Shown here: piece by piece, positions 10,719-22,735 of the stretch
Position numbering within the stretch: the stretch's first letter is position 1
Layout of the letters: every line of letters begins with the position of its first letter
Assembly (NCBI GenBank): GCA_027924585.1
Contig: BSBM01000047.1
Location: 22,259,501-22,323,500 of the forward strand
Origin: Larix kaempferi
Taxonomy: Eukaryota; Streptophyta; Pinopsida; Pinales; Pinaceae
Direction: 5' to 3'
Length of the DNA stretch: 64,000 bases
Position numbers and translations under genes: made by a program
The notes under the pieces: model-generated
Databases searched by the model: none
What the model was told of the DNA's origin: nothing
Seen by the model: only the letters and a program-made list of their open reading frames with translations

Positions 10719-11236
10719 CATGTAATTTGTGCCCTGGGAGATTTGCAAATGGTCTTTCGAGGTTTTGCCTATGGCATGTAATTTGTGCCCTGGGACATCT
10801 GGCAAATGCTCTTTCGAGGTTTTGCTTGGGAGGACATATAATTTGTGCCCTGGGAGATCTGCAGATAGTCTTTCGAGGTTTTGCCTATGGCATGTAATTT
10901 GTGCCCTGGGATATCTGGCAGATGCTCTTTCAAGGTTTTGTCCTATGGCATGTAATTTGTGCCCTGGGAGATCCGATAGGTTGAGCTGTGTGCTCGTAAT
11001 CAGTCCTGGGATGCTCTTGCAAGGTTTTGCCATGACCACATGTAATTTGTGCCCTGGGAGATCCGATAGGTTGAGCTGTGTGCTCGTAATCAGTCCTGGG
11101 ATGCTCTTGCGAGGTTTTGTGGTGAGGTCACATATAATTTGTGCCCTGGGAGATTTGCAGATGGTCTTTCGAGGTTTTGCCTATGGCATGTAATCTGTGC
11201 CCTGGGACATCTGGCAAATGCTCTTTCGAGGTTTTG
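10719..11236 (+). repeat. Eight-unit minisatellite with TTTGTGCCCTGGG core
   Basis: Units start CATGTAATTTGTGCCCTGGG (or CATATAATTT) near 10719, 10775, 10835, 10891, 10949, 11039, 11131 and 11187. Each contains TCTTTCGAGGTTTTG or TCTTGCGAGGTTTTG. Spacing is about 55-60 bp, but 90 bp for two units that carry an added GATCCGATAGGTTGAG segment. Confidence 0.9.
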
Positions 11237-11488
11237 TGACGCACGTAAAAGTTCTGAGGATTCCACAGTATGGCCAGTGATGATGAAGACCTGCAGGTGG
11301 TGGGCCTACATCCAATATGAAAAAGGACTGGCTCTGTAGAACTTCCTATGACGAGTAGATTCAGAGATTGATTGAGATAGCAGCAGCAGTGACAATGATG
11401 ATGATGACTCGATGACGATTATCCAGTGACGATGATCCAGAGAAGATGACTTGTGCTAGAAGAACTGTGCTGAGAAATACCTTCCTAG

Positions 11489-11499
11489 TTAAGAGGGAG
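11489..11499 (+). other. Polypurine tract of copia element
   Basis: TTAAGAGGGAG directly before the 3' LTR, the typical plus-strand primer of plant copia elements. Confidence 0.85.
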
Positions 11500-12148
11500 T
11501 GTTGATGTATATGTAACTTCGGAATGTATTTCACATATATGTATATTGAATTCCTATAGAGATGGTATTATTCCTCTATAAGGAAGTGTCGTCATTTATA
11601 TTGTAAGTGTCGTAACTTATACTTGATGGGTTATTAGACCACCTTATTTGGGGTCGGCCCTGTATAAGTCATGTGGGTCAAAGGGTTATTAGACCACCCT
11701 ATTGGGGGTCGGCCATGTGGGTCAAAGGGTTATTAGACCACCCTATTGGGGGTCGGCCCACTCAGCATTATGTTATGTGGTTAAGTTCGAGCCGACATGA
11801 GTTAGGTAAAAAGGCAAGTCAAGTCAAGTATAAATAGAGTGCGGGAGGCACTCTATTTACTCACTCACTTCTTACACATGCTCTCAAGGAGGAGAGGCGC
11901 ACTTATGGAGGAGGAGGATTGCTGCTAGGTTATGGCTATCTCTATTGGTTGGTTGTATCATTGCTCTATCTATCTCTGAGGAAGTTATTGGGGTTTTTCA
12001 CCTTTATGGTTTTCCCCAAGTAAATCTTTGTGTCTCTTGTGTGCTTGCATTACTGTCTCCATGATTGATATGCTGTAGATATGCTGTACATGTTGTTCTC
12101 TCAGTTAAGATCCTAGATCATATTGAAGTAAATTCTGAAAATTTAACA
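11500..12148 (+). repeat. Copia 3' LTR
   Basis: 649 bp, identical by eye to 5014-5662, and followed by the TGGAT target duplication. Carries the same TATA box (11829) and triple repeat (11627-11761). Confidence 0.97.
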
Positions 12149-12153
12149 TGGAT

Positions 12154-15100
12154 GGTCTTCGAATAGGGGTGGAAGAACTCAAGACTATAGGAATGATGGA
12201 GGGTTTCAGAACAAAAATGTGAAGTCTTAAGGATATCAAGATGAGGGTGGAAGCTCAAGTAATCAGAATACTTAGAGAGGTGGATTTAGAGGAGGAAGGT
12301 TTAGCACAACAGGAAGAGGGGAAAATAGAGTTATGAAGTACTACACATGTGGAGATCCTACACACAAGTCATACAATTGCCCAAAGAACCACCGAGTTCA
12401 AAGAAGTGCACACATTGCAGAAGGTAGGATGGAATCCCATAAGGGAGGACAAAAAGATAATGCAGTAGAGGATGGAGATAGTCTCATGTTAAAGAGAGTA
12501 CTGGTTAATGCAGAAAAAGAATTGCAGGAGCCACCACAAAGAAAGAGCTTGTTCAGAACTAGATGTAAAACTCAAGGAAAATGTTGCAAAGTTATCATAG
12601 ATAGCGGAAGCACTGATAACCTAGTCTCTACTGAGATGGTGGAAAAACTAGGATTGAAGAGAATGAAGCATCCCGCACCTTATAAAGTTTCTTGGTTGCA
12701 GAAGGGACACCAAATCTTAGTGACTTAACAATGTAGGGTGGAATTCCAGATTGGGGATTATAAGGATGAAGTGTTGTGCGACATCATGCCCATGGATGTT
12801 TGCCATTTACTCCTAGGGAGGCCTTGGAAATATGATAGGAAAGCCATTCATGATGGAAGGAGGAACACCTATTCTTTGGAAAGGGATGGAGAAAGACAGA
12901 ACTTGTTACCATTGCAGCCAGAGAAGGTTCAAGAGGCAGCAGAACCTAAGGTGTTGACGATGAGTGGAAAGGATCTATTGCAAGAAGTTCAAAAGGAGGA
13001 AGAAATGCACTTTGCCATTGTTGGCAAACCCAAGGTGATCTCAAATACCCCAGCAATAGATGAACTGCCTCTAGAGATTAAAGATATGCTTGGTGAATTT
13101 GAAGAAATTGTTGTAGATGAATTGCCTAGTAAGCTACCACCAGTTAGAAGCATCAGTCATCACATTGATTTGATACCAGGAGCAAGCCTACCTAACAAAG
13201 CAGCATATAGGTTGACACCACAAGAAAATGAAGAAGTTAAAAATTAGGTTCAGGAATTGTTAGAGAAGGGTTTGGTGAAGGAGAGCTTAAGCCCATGTGC
13301 AGTACCTACCGTACTCAGCAGGAGGAAAGATGGAGGATGGAGAATGTGCACAGACTCCAGGGCTATCAACAAAATAACAATCAGGTACAGATTTCCTTTG
13401 CCTAGAATGGATGATTTAATGGACTGTTTAAGTGGAGCAAACTATTTTACTAAGTTAGATTTGAAGAGTGGGTGCCATCAAATTAGGATTAGAGAGGGAG
13501 ATGAGTGGAAAACAACATTTAAAACCAATGATGGGTTGTATGAGTGGTTAGTTATGCCTTTTGGGCTTACTAACGCACCTAGTACTTTTATGAGGTTGAT
13601 GAATGAAGTCCTAAAAGACTTTACGGGGAAGTTTGTGATAGTGTACCTAGATGACATATTAATTTTCAGTCAAAGTAGAGAGGAACATTTGAAGCATCTT
13701 AGATTGGTATTGGAAACTTTACATAGAGAGAAGATGCTAATAAATTTGAAGAAGTGTAGTTTTATGCAGACAGAATTGGTATATTTGGGATTTGTGATCT
13801 GAAGAAAATGGACTAAGAATGGACCCGGAGAAAGTGCAGGCTATCTTGGATTGGCCTACTCCAAGTAGTGTATTTGAGGTAAGGAGTTTCCACGGTTTAG
13901 CAAATTTTTACAGAAAATTTATAAGGAATTTCAGTCAGATAAGTGCACCTATTATAGATACCATCAAAGGAAATAGGAAACCATTTAATTGGACGGAGGA
14001 AGCAGACAGAAACTTTAAAGTGCTGAAAAGGAAGGTTACTGAACAGCTAGTGTTAGATTTGCCGAATTTTGATAAGGTTTTTCAAGTTGAAACCGATGCT
14101 AGTGGAACTGCCATAGGAGCTATCCTAACCCAGGAGAAGAGACCCATAGCATATTTCAGCGAGAAGTTGAATGAAGCTAAACAGAAATATTCTTCTTATG
14201 ATAAAGAATTGTACGCATGTTGTTCAATCAATGAAAAAATGGAGACATTACCTTATGCCAAAGGAATTTGTTTTATATTTTGATAATCATGCACTGCAGT
14301 TCATTAACAGTCATCCTAAATTGAACCAAAGACATGCAAAATGGGTGGAGTTCATGCAGAATTTTACATTTGTAATCAAGCACACCAGCAGAAAGTCAAA
14401 CAGGGTTGTGGACGCTCTAAGTAGAGTTAATTTGTTGTTTGAAGAGGTTAAAGTGAGCATTGTGGGATTTGAAGACATGAGGGAAGCCTATAAAGAAGAT
14501 GAGGACTTTAAAGATATTTATGCAGCTTGTGTAAGCCCTATTACTTGTAATGGAAGTCAATAGCTGGAGTATACCTTGCAAGAGGGTTTTCTATTCAAAA
14601 ACAGTAAGTTATGTATCCCAAATTGTTTGGTAAGAGAGAATATAATCAAGGAGAAGCATAACGGCATCCTAGTTGGTCACTTCGGAGGGGATAAGACGTT
14701 ATCCCAAGTGAATTCATTCTATTATTGGCCAGGTATGAGGAAGGACATCAAGAAGTTTGTGGAAAGATGTAGAGTATGCCAGCATGCAAAGGGAGGAAAA
14801 CAGAATACAGGATTGTATCAGCCTTTGCCCATTCCTGACATGCCATGGGATGCGGTTAGAATGGATTTTATTTTAGGACTGCCAAGAACTCAGAGAGGAA
14901 ATGATTCAATTTATGTTGTGGTTGATAGATTCTCAAATATGGCACATTTCATTGCTTGTAAGAAAACTATGGATGCTACCAATGTTGCAAACATGTTATT
15001 TTTTGAAGTTGTTAGATTGCATGGCTTACCATTAAGTATTGTGTCAGATAGGGATGTAAAGTTTGTGGGCCATTTCTGGAGGACAATATAAAAGAAATTG

Positions 15101-15914
15101 CGGACAAAGCTAGATTTTAGTTCAGCCTACCACCCACAGACAGATGGGAAGACAGAGGTAGTTAATAGATTGCCTATAACGAATCACCTAATAGAAGTGC
15201 TGGAAGGATCCCGTTTCAAATTGTTTATGGGATGCACCCAAGAGGTGTATATGAACTTAGAAATATGGAGAAACAAGAGTTTAGAAGTTCAGATGGGGAG
15301 GATTTTGCATCTGCAATGCACGACTTACAAGAGAATGTTAAAAGAAGGCTGGAGGAAAGTGTAAGTAGGTATAAGCAGAAAGCTGATGAGAAGAGAAGGG
15401 AATTAATTTCCAAGTGGGAGATATGGTGATGGCTTACTTGAAGAAAGAAAGATTCCCAAGGGGAACTTACAACAAACTGAAACTCAGGAAGATTGGACCT
15501 TGCAAAATATTAAGGAAATTCTCTGCTAATGCATACGAGATTGATCTACCATCTGGGTATGGCATATCACCTATTTTCAATGTTGCAGATCTGTCTCTTT
15601 TTAAAGAAGCAGGGGAACAGGATGAGGAACGAGGACTTCCAGCTAATGATGGACAGGCCGTGGACTGGAAAGAACAACTGCCTCAGCTGGAGCAGCCACA
15701 AGTTGAAGCTGTGCTCGACAAGAAAGTTACAAAAAAGACCAGAAGCAAGACCTATTATCATTATTTAGTGAAGTGGAAAGGGCATCCTGTTGAGGATGTT
15801 GTATGGATGACAGAATCAGAGGTTCACCAGCATGGGACAGACCCTGAAGAACATGTGAAGAACTACATTTTCTCTCCCCGGGAGGATGATGCAGGAGCAT
15901 CTCGTTCGATTTGA
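12154..15914 (+). pseudogene. pol: Gypsy A gag end and pol, broken
   Basis: Same order as the pol of gypsy B: zinc knuckle, protease (DSGSTDNLVS), reverse transcriptase (YLDD box kept), RNase H, integrase, chromodomain. Damage visible here: stops near 12228, 12273, 12726, 13245, 13800, 14561 and 15089; one-base insertions near 13800 and 14217; a 76-bp deletion near 15168 after the integrase catalytic Glu region; a one-base deletion near 15400. The first Cys of the CCHC knuckle is replaced by Tyr (YYTCGDPTHKSYNC), and SGYHQI has become SGCHQI in RT. Several stops are at Trp or Gln codons of copy B, as expected from C-to-T or G-to-A decay. Confidence 0.93.
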
Positions 15915-16665
15915 AACACATCATAGTTTTGATTTTTTTTATTAAGCCAAAAAGTGATGTAATAGACACCTATGCGGCCTAAGCTCGGTGACACGTGAAC
16001 CTATTAGCCTCCAAACCAATGCGTTGTATTTTTTTTGAATTCTCGGGCTAGTAAATCCATTTATGCTTATTAATGGCGGTGGTTGATTTTGAAATCAAGA
16101 ACCCCGCGGGCTGTTTGAGGGCTCTGCCTGATATATCAAAGAGACTTATTTTCATTTTTCATGGGCAGGGAAAAAGGAAGAGAAAAAAAAACCACAGCCG
16201 TGGATAGCCTGTGAGCTAGCACGCTGCTATGAACCGCCGTAACTCAATCTGTAACTCAATTTGTGGATGGTCCTCTATCTTAGCGGCCGTATATGTAACC
16301 AGAATGTTGAACCAAGTTTAATGAACAGAGTATTTCATTTTCTGGCTTGTTTATTTTGCCCTCCAAAAGTGATTCTCTCTGCACGCATTTTACGGATCTG
16401 AGTGCTGGGTATTCTATTCCGTGAGTTTAAACCTCTGAAGGTGAAATTTATGATGAATGTTGAGCGCATTTGTTAAATGCAGGTTCTTGTTGACGCCTGT
16501 TCCTTGAGATTTACTACAGGGTTGTTCGAGACTGACAGGGGAATCTCTGCGTGAAGAGCAGACCCAGGCGAGAGGCACCCTTCAGTGATTCGTAAAGTTG
16601 TGCTTGGGACTACAGGAAGCAGTTTTGAATGGTCTCACCTGCCAACACTCACGGGGTTGGCATCA
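15887..16665 (+). repeat. Gypsy A 3' LTR
   Basis: 779 bp, TGATGC...GGCATCA, followed by CAAGT. It keeps the middle section missing from the 5' LTR. Confidence 0.94.
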
Positions 16666-19037
16666 CAAGTTATATCTCCATGTCATGATAGTGTTAGCAT
16701 GCTCCAATGGAGTCATTGAAAGTACTTCCAAAAAATTAATTTCATATATTGTGATAGAGCTTGAACACTCCATTGAAATTACTTCCAAAAAGATTATTTT
16801 CAAGAGGGATATATTGTGATAGAGCTTGAACACTCCATTGAAATTAATTCCAAAAAGATTATTTTCAAGAGGGTGTGATAGAGCAATGATATATGTTATT
16901 GTTAAATGGGTGACTGAGATTAATTTTGTAATAAAACAATAATATAATATATATTATTGTGAGATTAGTTTCATATGGGGTAGTAAACCTATATTATTGT
17001 TAGATAAGTGACTTTAAATGGTTTAAAGTCATGAATAATTCTTATGAGAATTGTTTTTCCAAATTTTATAGTTAATTGTCATCATTTAAATAGACATCGT
17101 TGAATTTCATGTCTTATCCCAATAATATGATATTTATTAATAATTTGAGAATTGAAAATGAATTTGAATAGTTATCATTCTTATTTTTAATATATATTTT
17201 TTAATTAATTTTTTATCATTAATTTTTATATCATATTTTATTTTATCTTTAATTTTAATAATTTTATCTTTTCATTTTTTTAATTTTATTTTTCATTTTT
17301 TTTATTCAAAATTTAAATTTTATTAAACAAAAAATTGTAATTATTTGTATATAATGATATACAAATCTTATAAATTGAATAGATTAGATAAAAAAGGAAG
17401 TAGATCCCGCTATTGATTGTTAAGGTAGAAAAGAATATAATCATTAATAATGATTATATTCTTTTCTACCTTAACAATCAATAGCGTGATCTACTTCCTT
17501 TTTTCCTTTAACATTTCAAAATTACAAAAAAATAATAATGGACATAACATACAAAGTAAGAAACACTTATTAAGAATATTTGTATGTGAATCTTATCACT
17601 ATTAAATATTCATAAATTTAACTTTATTATAAATGATGTCCATTATCTCAAATTGATTTTTAGACTAAAGTAATTCAACAATTTTTATTATAAATATCTA
17701 TTTATAAAAATATTTTAAAAAATAAAAAATTATAAATTTTCACTTATCAATCAACTTGTTATTATTGATTTGAATTTAGACAAAATAATTATAAACTAAA
17801 ATATTTAAAAACAGTTTTAGTTATTAATCAAAATAATTATAAACTAAAATATTTAAAAACAGTTTTAGTTATTATTGATTTGAATTTAATCAAAATAATC
17901 ATAAACTATAAAATATTTAAAACATAAAATATTTAAAAATAATTTTAATTAGAAATATGTATTTTATGAATACATCAATCGCACTCAACACAAAATAAAA
18001 ACTTTCACATGTGTTTCTTTGTATGAATATTAAGCATTTTTATAATTTATTTGACCTTCACATGTGTTTCTTTGTATTCAATAATGGATGAATATTACTC
18101 ATTTTAATAATTTATATTCAAATAATTTAGTTAAATAGTATCATTTTTCTAATTAAAGATTTTAAAAAGAGTATATTAACCATTTTTATAATTTATATTC
18201 AAATAATTTGGATGAATAGTATCATTTTTCTAATTAAAGATTTAGAAAAAGTCAGAATACATTTTGTGATATAACTCATTATCATGGAAATTAATATTAA
18301 GGTAAAAATGCTTTTAATTTTAAAGATATTAATTTAAAACATTAATATTTATTTAGAAATATAAAAAATATATAATATTTAAAAAAAATTACAATTGAAT
18401 ATATATCTCACTTTTTTTTTCAATTTGAAATGTGATTTCAAAAAATTTCATATAATCTTTTTTATTTCAATAAAACACCTAAATCTCAAATTAATATAAA
18501 AAAATAATCACTTAAGAAAATTAATTTTATTTAATCAAAATAATTTTATGTATTCTAAACATTAAATTATAAGATGAAAATATAAAAGCAATGGTTTTGA
18601 TTAATAGAAAATTATTTAAATCAAATCTAACTAATTCATTAGGTTAAAGTGTAGGTAGATATCTGTGAGTTATAGTTTCTTAAATTAAAAACCACTTTCA
18701 CAATTCACAATAAATTCTAACAAATAAAAAAAAATATTTAATAAAAATGATGTTATTAAAGATATTCACACAAATTCTAACAAACAAAAAAAATTATTTA
18801 ATAAAAATGATGTTATTAAAGATATTTTAGTTTAAATATTTTTCACCTTAATATCACCTCATATACGTGGTGTCAAAAGATATGTCTACATCATGGCAGA
18901 ATGCTCCTTTCCTATATGTCTAAATCATGACCAAGAATGCCATGGTAGGCCATTCAATAAAATCAGAGTCAACGATAGGTCCTCTAAAAAGATTAATTTC
19001 ACGTATTGTTTCATAATGTTATGTTTTCATTTCAATA
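16666..19037. repeat. Right arm of duplicated block, copy A
   Basis: Very AT-rich noncoding sequence repeated in the same order at 34085-36490. It contains the palindrome at 17390-17504, local direct repeats (CTTGAACACTCCATTGAAATTA twice near 16760-16850; AAAATATTTAAAAACAGTTT twice near 17800-17870) and two CTTCACATGTGTTTCTTTGT copies near 18002-18080. Homology to copy B stops at about 19037. A diverged relative of its last part is at 44105-45120. Confidence 0.9.
17390..17504. repeat. 115-nt near-perfect palindrome (foldback)
   Basis: Two 57-nt arms around a single central base, with one mismatch (left GATCCCGC, right GCGTGATC). The arms start AAAAAAGGAAGTAGATC. A transcript would fold into one uninterrupted hairpin. 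A second copy is at 34809-34923. It could be a small foldback transposon or a hairpin small-RNA source; neither is shown. Confidence 0.92.
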
Positions 19038-19469
19038 GGTTTTGGACACTTTTTGATGGGTAGGGAAGCAAAAAATGGGTATTTTAGAAGCGGGGTGAAA
19101 GAATGAGAAAATTTGTCAAAGAGAGACAAAGAAGTAGAAATAAGGAATGAACACGGTGGCAAAATTTGGAGGTGAGAGGGTGAAAATTGAAGAAGTTATG
19201 ACAAACCCTAAAAATAGACAAATGTGATATTTCTGGCTTTGGGAAGTAGAATTTGGGATAGGGTCCTCAGGAATGAAATATGTAGAATGGGATTGCAGAG
19301 GTGTCCGGGATCGGCAACAGATGGATTTGAAACGACGCCGAATGGATAAAAAATGGTTGGATCTGAAACGGTTGGATCTAGAACGACTGTCAAAATGAAT
19401 CTGAAACGGCTCAGAATGGATATGAAATGGTGCCGAAGTGATCAACAATAGTTCAGCTAAAAATAGATA
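19038..19469. other. Unassigned, short GGATCTGAAACGGTT-like repeats
   Basis: No gene recognised. Between 19310 and 19440 there are about six diverged copies of a short 'GGAT.TGAAACG' motif. A 110-codon open frame on the minus strand (19116-19448) arises from these repeats and has no family features. Confidence 0.4.
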
Positions 19470-19735
19470 TGGACCCCAGGTATGTGCGGCTTCTTAACAG
19501 TTCAGGGGTTTCACTTGGCCACCAATGTTTTTTTACGACTTGCGTATCGGGGCAGTACCCCTCACTCCACGACTCAAGTAAAACTGATAACTGCTTTGCC
19601 ACAAACGACAGCTCTTGGTTTACCTCACGGGTGGGAACTAGTCAATCAGGTAGGGGCCGTTGCACTTTTCGCTGGCAGGTCCTCTCAATGGGCCAGCTAC
19701 TTTGGGGTTCCTGTGGTACTCCTCACAATGATTTT
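19470..19735. other. Unidentified GC-richer segment with open frame
   Basis: Base composition is visibly richer in G+C than either neighbour. The plus strand stays open for 98 codons (19482-19778), running through the segment into the gypsy leader. I do not recognise a protein family. It abuts, at about 19735, a minus-strand gypsy leader, so it may be captured or filler DNA at a deletion point inside that element. Confidence 0.4.
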
Positions 19736-20275
19736 TAGGGCTTATGCCCAAGTACTTCCCACAGTTAAGCGGATATGAATTATTCCCAAATCCGAACTTG
19801 CAACATATGCGAAATTTTTTTTTGGCATAAATTCCACCCAACGAGCCCAAGAAAGTGCTCTGATACCAGATGTGAAGAACCTGCAATAATTAATTAATGA
19901 AAAGAAACGATATAGCAGAAATAACAGAACTCAAAATCACTTTTATATTCATCGCAGGCCACTTTGAGGGGGAAACCTCCTTTGAGCAAGTTCAATACAA
20001 ATAACTTCACGGTACCTTCATTAGTCTCAACACAAACTTATATACTAAGTCTAGGCGCCAATACCATGGGTCAATACCATGTGTCAATACAAACCATGGG
20101 CCAATACAAAATATGGATCAACAATTACTACGGGACGACTTACAAAGCATATGAGTCCAACAACAATAATACAAACTATGGAGCAACAAATACTACGGGA
20201 CGACTTACAAAGCATATGCGTCCAACAACAATATACTAACAAAGTAAATGGAAGGGTTGACATGGGTTCTTAACA
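19736..20275 (-). mobile_element. Gypsy fragment (C family): leader, primer site, LTR
   Basis: On the minus strand this reads LTR (20275 to 19871, about 405 bp), primer site TGGTATCAGAGCAC (19868 to 19855), then leader with GGGAATAATTCATATCCGC and TACTTGGGCATAAGCC. That order and sequence match the 5' end of the gypsy element at 46580-47465. The LTR is diverged from its 385-bp relatives. Everything after the leader is missing. Confidence 0.8.
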
Positions 20276-20284
20276 ATATGCAAG

Positions 20285-20740
20285 TGGACTGTACACTCAT
20301 CCCATCGATGGGCATTGCCCTTGGGAATGGGGGTTCAGAGGAGTATCCCCCGAAAAAAAATTATGGATTTTTTTGTTGGCCAACCATTTACGGGCATGTG
20401 GTATTGAGTAACCCGTAGTATTTCCCATGGTAATTCCCTTTAAAAGGAAAATATTATAATACGGCAATGTAATGTATTGTAGCATTGTAAAGATATCTGT
20501 GATTGTGTAAGAGAGACTGAGAGAGATTGAAGAGGAAGTTGCAACGGATGTGTTGCAGGTTGTATCCCTTCACTTGTTGGATGGTATGATAATAAAATGA
20601 CTAGCAATTTCACCATGGACGTAGCCCATATTGGGTGAACCACACTATATTGGTGTCTCTCTTGTATTGTGTTTATGTGATTTATATTTGCATCAAGTGT
20701 TTATTGTTATTGCTCTACGATCCTATTTTTTCTAACAGTT
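20285..20740 (+). repeat. Copia-type LTR fragment
   Basis: Contains GGACGTAGCCCATATTGG followed by GTGAACCACACTATATTGG and a T-rich tail ending TTTTTTCTAACAGTTTC. This is the usual R/U5 pattern of plant copia LTRs whose last bases are CTAACA. No internal domain or partner LTR is present; solo or truncated LTR. Confidence 0.55.
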
Positions 20741-22735
20741 TCATATGTAACAACCTTGAAACCTGTCAATATTCTCTAGCCACTAGCATGCAATAGAAAA
20801 CTAGAAAGCAAGTATTAAAAGCAGAGACACATGAAATCAAAAATCACAACAACAACGATATGTTTTTTCTTTCCTTGTTTTTTTTTCATTTCTTTTAGTT
20901 TCTTTGCCACCTTTTTTGTGTTTCGTTGCTTGTTTGTGTGTCAATTTTCTTGTCTTGTTCCTTGTTATATCTATTTGGAAACATGTATAGCTACAATTAT
21001 TATAACCATTGTTGCTCACACAAAACACAATTTGTCTATAGATGAGGAAATGCAATTTCAACAACATGAGGAGTTATAAGTGACAAAGCAGAGAAAAAAT
21101 TGTAATTGTTTTTTTTAATTAGTACTAGAGCAAGTCAAATGCCATGTGCCAAACATGTTTCATTGTCTTGAATACAACAAATCCTTTCCGAGCTTAGGTC
21201 AAAGCACGTCTTATAAGGACAAGCTATTTTCTAATGACCATGTCAAAGAAATGCTTAACTACAATAGAGGAGTTCATTATAAACAAAGCCTAATTTATTC
21301 TTAAAACCTACTGCAACTATTGAAACCAAACAAGAACACAAAACAAAGACTGAAAGAAGAAATCAGAGCCAATAACCAACAAAGAAAAAATAGAACAAAT
21401 GAGAAATGGAAATGACTAAGTTCGTTTAGATGCAATGAAAACATTGCATTTTGTATTTATAATGATATAGCTAAATTGTGCAAAGGAAAATATTGACATT
21501 TGTTTATATGCAATGAACGCCTTCTGCTTTGGTCAGGAAAGTAAACTGGCCAATAAAAAATCTCCAGAACATTGCACAAAGAGGTCAAAGACTTGTCTTC
21601 ACCTATGTTGTGCTTATCTCTGGAGAATGCAAGTGATGGAACTAACAGTACGAATTTTCTTTACAATGTTGCCAATGTTCCAATGATCTAATTTATGAAA
21701 TGAACCACATAAATGAGGTAGATTCTGGTTCCGAAATATTTTTTTAAACTAATGCTTTCCCTTAGTTCTCTTGCAAATGAGGTATTTTCCAATGAAATAC
21801 ACATTGCATTTAAGTTGTTCGAATCCAAGCATGTTCCATCAATTTTTAGATAGATGTTGAAAGAAGATTTCTCTACTTTTAACACAACTTTGGATGAGTA
21901 GAGACTGTGCCAAGCATGAAGTAAAATAAGTAGAAACTGATTACAAAGATCTATGCATATTCAGATTAGAATGGTTATTTCTATGTGAGTGCAATATGCA
22001 CAACAATGTTGAAAACAAAAATCGTCTAGCAAAATATATTTTTAGTTATAGCAATCTTTGCAACTGCAAATTCCCCTGTTCCCAGCTTTTTCAAAGGCAA
22101 TACAATTTTACAACAATTTTTTTTTAATATGAAGAAGCATTTTTAGAACCAGAGATTGCTCCAAAGGAGACAAAAAAATGCAATAAACAGTACACAAATA
22201 ATTAAACAATCAAAACAAATTATGTAAGTATTGTACATCGATGGAAACTATAAAAGCTCGAAAAGAAAAAGTAAAAAACAAACAATATTCTTATAAACAA
22301 AGAACTTGCATGAGGCTCTAGACCTAACAAAGATGTATAAAAAAACAGGTGAATATCTTTTAAAAAAACCATCAGAAGCACAAGCACTTTTGTTGTTAAC
22401 AAACACATATAAGGTGCTTTGCAGGTAAAAAACTAGTCAAAAACTTGTTGAATTATGCAAGTCATTATTTTTCTTATAAAGCATTTGCCTACAAATGGCA
22501 AGTTGTACATGATCCATGTAAAATAGGTTGATGCTTAGATTCTAATAAAAGAACAAAAAAGGACATAATATATCCACGAAGGAAAAAAAAAACATCAGCA
22601 ATAAATCTAAGCATTTAAAGTTAACAAGAAAACTACAATAGTGAACAAATGAGAATATATATATATATTATATCATCAATTTACTCTATCTTACAATTTC
22701 CTTATGGTTCATATTTCTATGTTGTGCAAGCAGGA
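20741..22735. other. Unassigned 2 kb, possibly 3' part of Helitron-type element
   Basis: No convincing gene on either strand. An 82-codon frame at 20831-21079 is T-rich and hydrophobic but looks accidental. Because it lies just beyond the endonuclease end of the minus-strand relic at 22736-24587, it may be that element's 3' flank; no terminal hairpin with a clear end was found. Confidence 0.35.

Larger units (their letters stand above)
10005..11488 (+). other. Copia 3' noncoding tail built of tandem repeats
   Basis: 1.5 kb between the RNase H stop and the purine tract, unusually long for copia. Three repeat families follow one another: 10112-10278, 10382-10638 and 10719-11236. Open frames across the repeats (for example 10729-11193) are by-products of the repeat period. 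Confidence 0.85.
5014..12148 (+). mobile_element. Young non-autonomous Ty1/copia retrotransposon
   Basis: 7135-bp element with 649-bp LTRs (5014-5662 and 11500-12148) that I read base by base as identical, a Met primer site, a purine tract and a perfect 5-bp target duplication TGGAT. The interior is about 5.8 kb, but only a collapsed reverse transcriptase and an RNase H domain are recognisable. No gag, protease or integrase frame is visible. Long noncoding leader and tail regions are built from tandem repeats. Identical LTRs mean very recent insertion; the defective coding region means the enzymes came from another copia element. Confidence 0.95.
3727..16665 (+). mobile_element. Gypsy A: decayed chromovirus, interrupted by copia
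   Basis: Ty3/gypsy LTR retrotransposon with LTRs beginning TGATGC and ending GCATCA. It is flanked by CAAGG on the left and CAAGT on the right, i.e. a 5-bp target duplication with one mismatch. Order is 5' LTR, Met primer site, gag, protease, reverse transcriptase, RNase H, integrase, chromodomain, 3' LTR, as in gypsy B (27843-34084). A 7.1-kb copia element sits in the end of gag. Many stops, frameshifts and a 76-bp deletion make it a pseudogene copy. It occupies the same site in the duplicated block as gypsy B, so the two derive from one insertion. Confidence 0.95.

Noticed and set aside
10729-11193. 154-codon frame with repeated CNLCPGRS-type units
   Set aside because: It is the translation of a minisatellite; the minus strand is open over the same repeats, so neither is evidence of a gene.
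20831-21079. 82-codon hydrophobic frame
   Set aside because: T-rich sequence gives Phe/Leu runs by composition; no signal or family pattern holds up.
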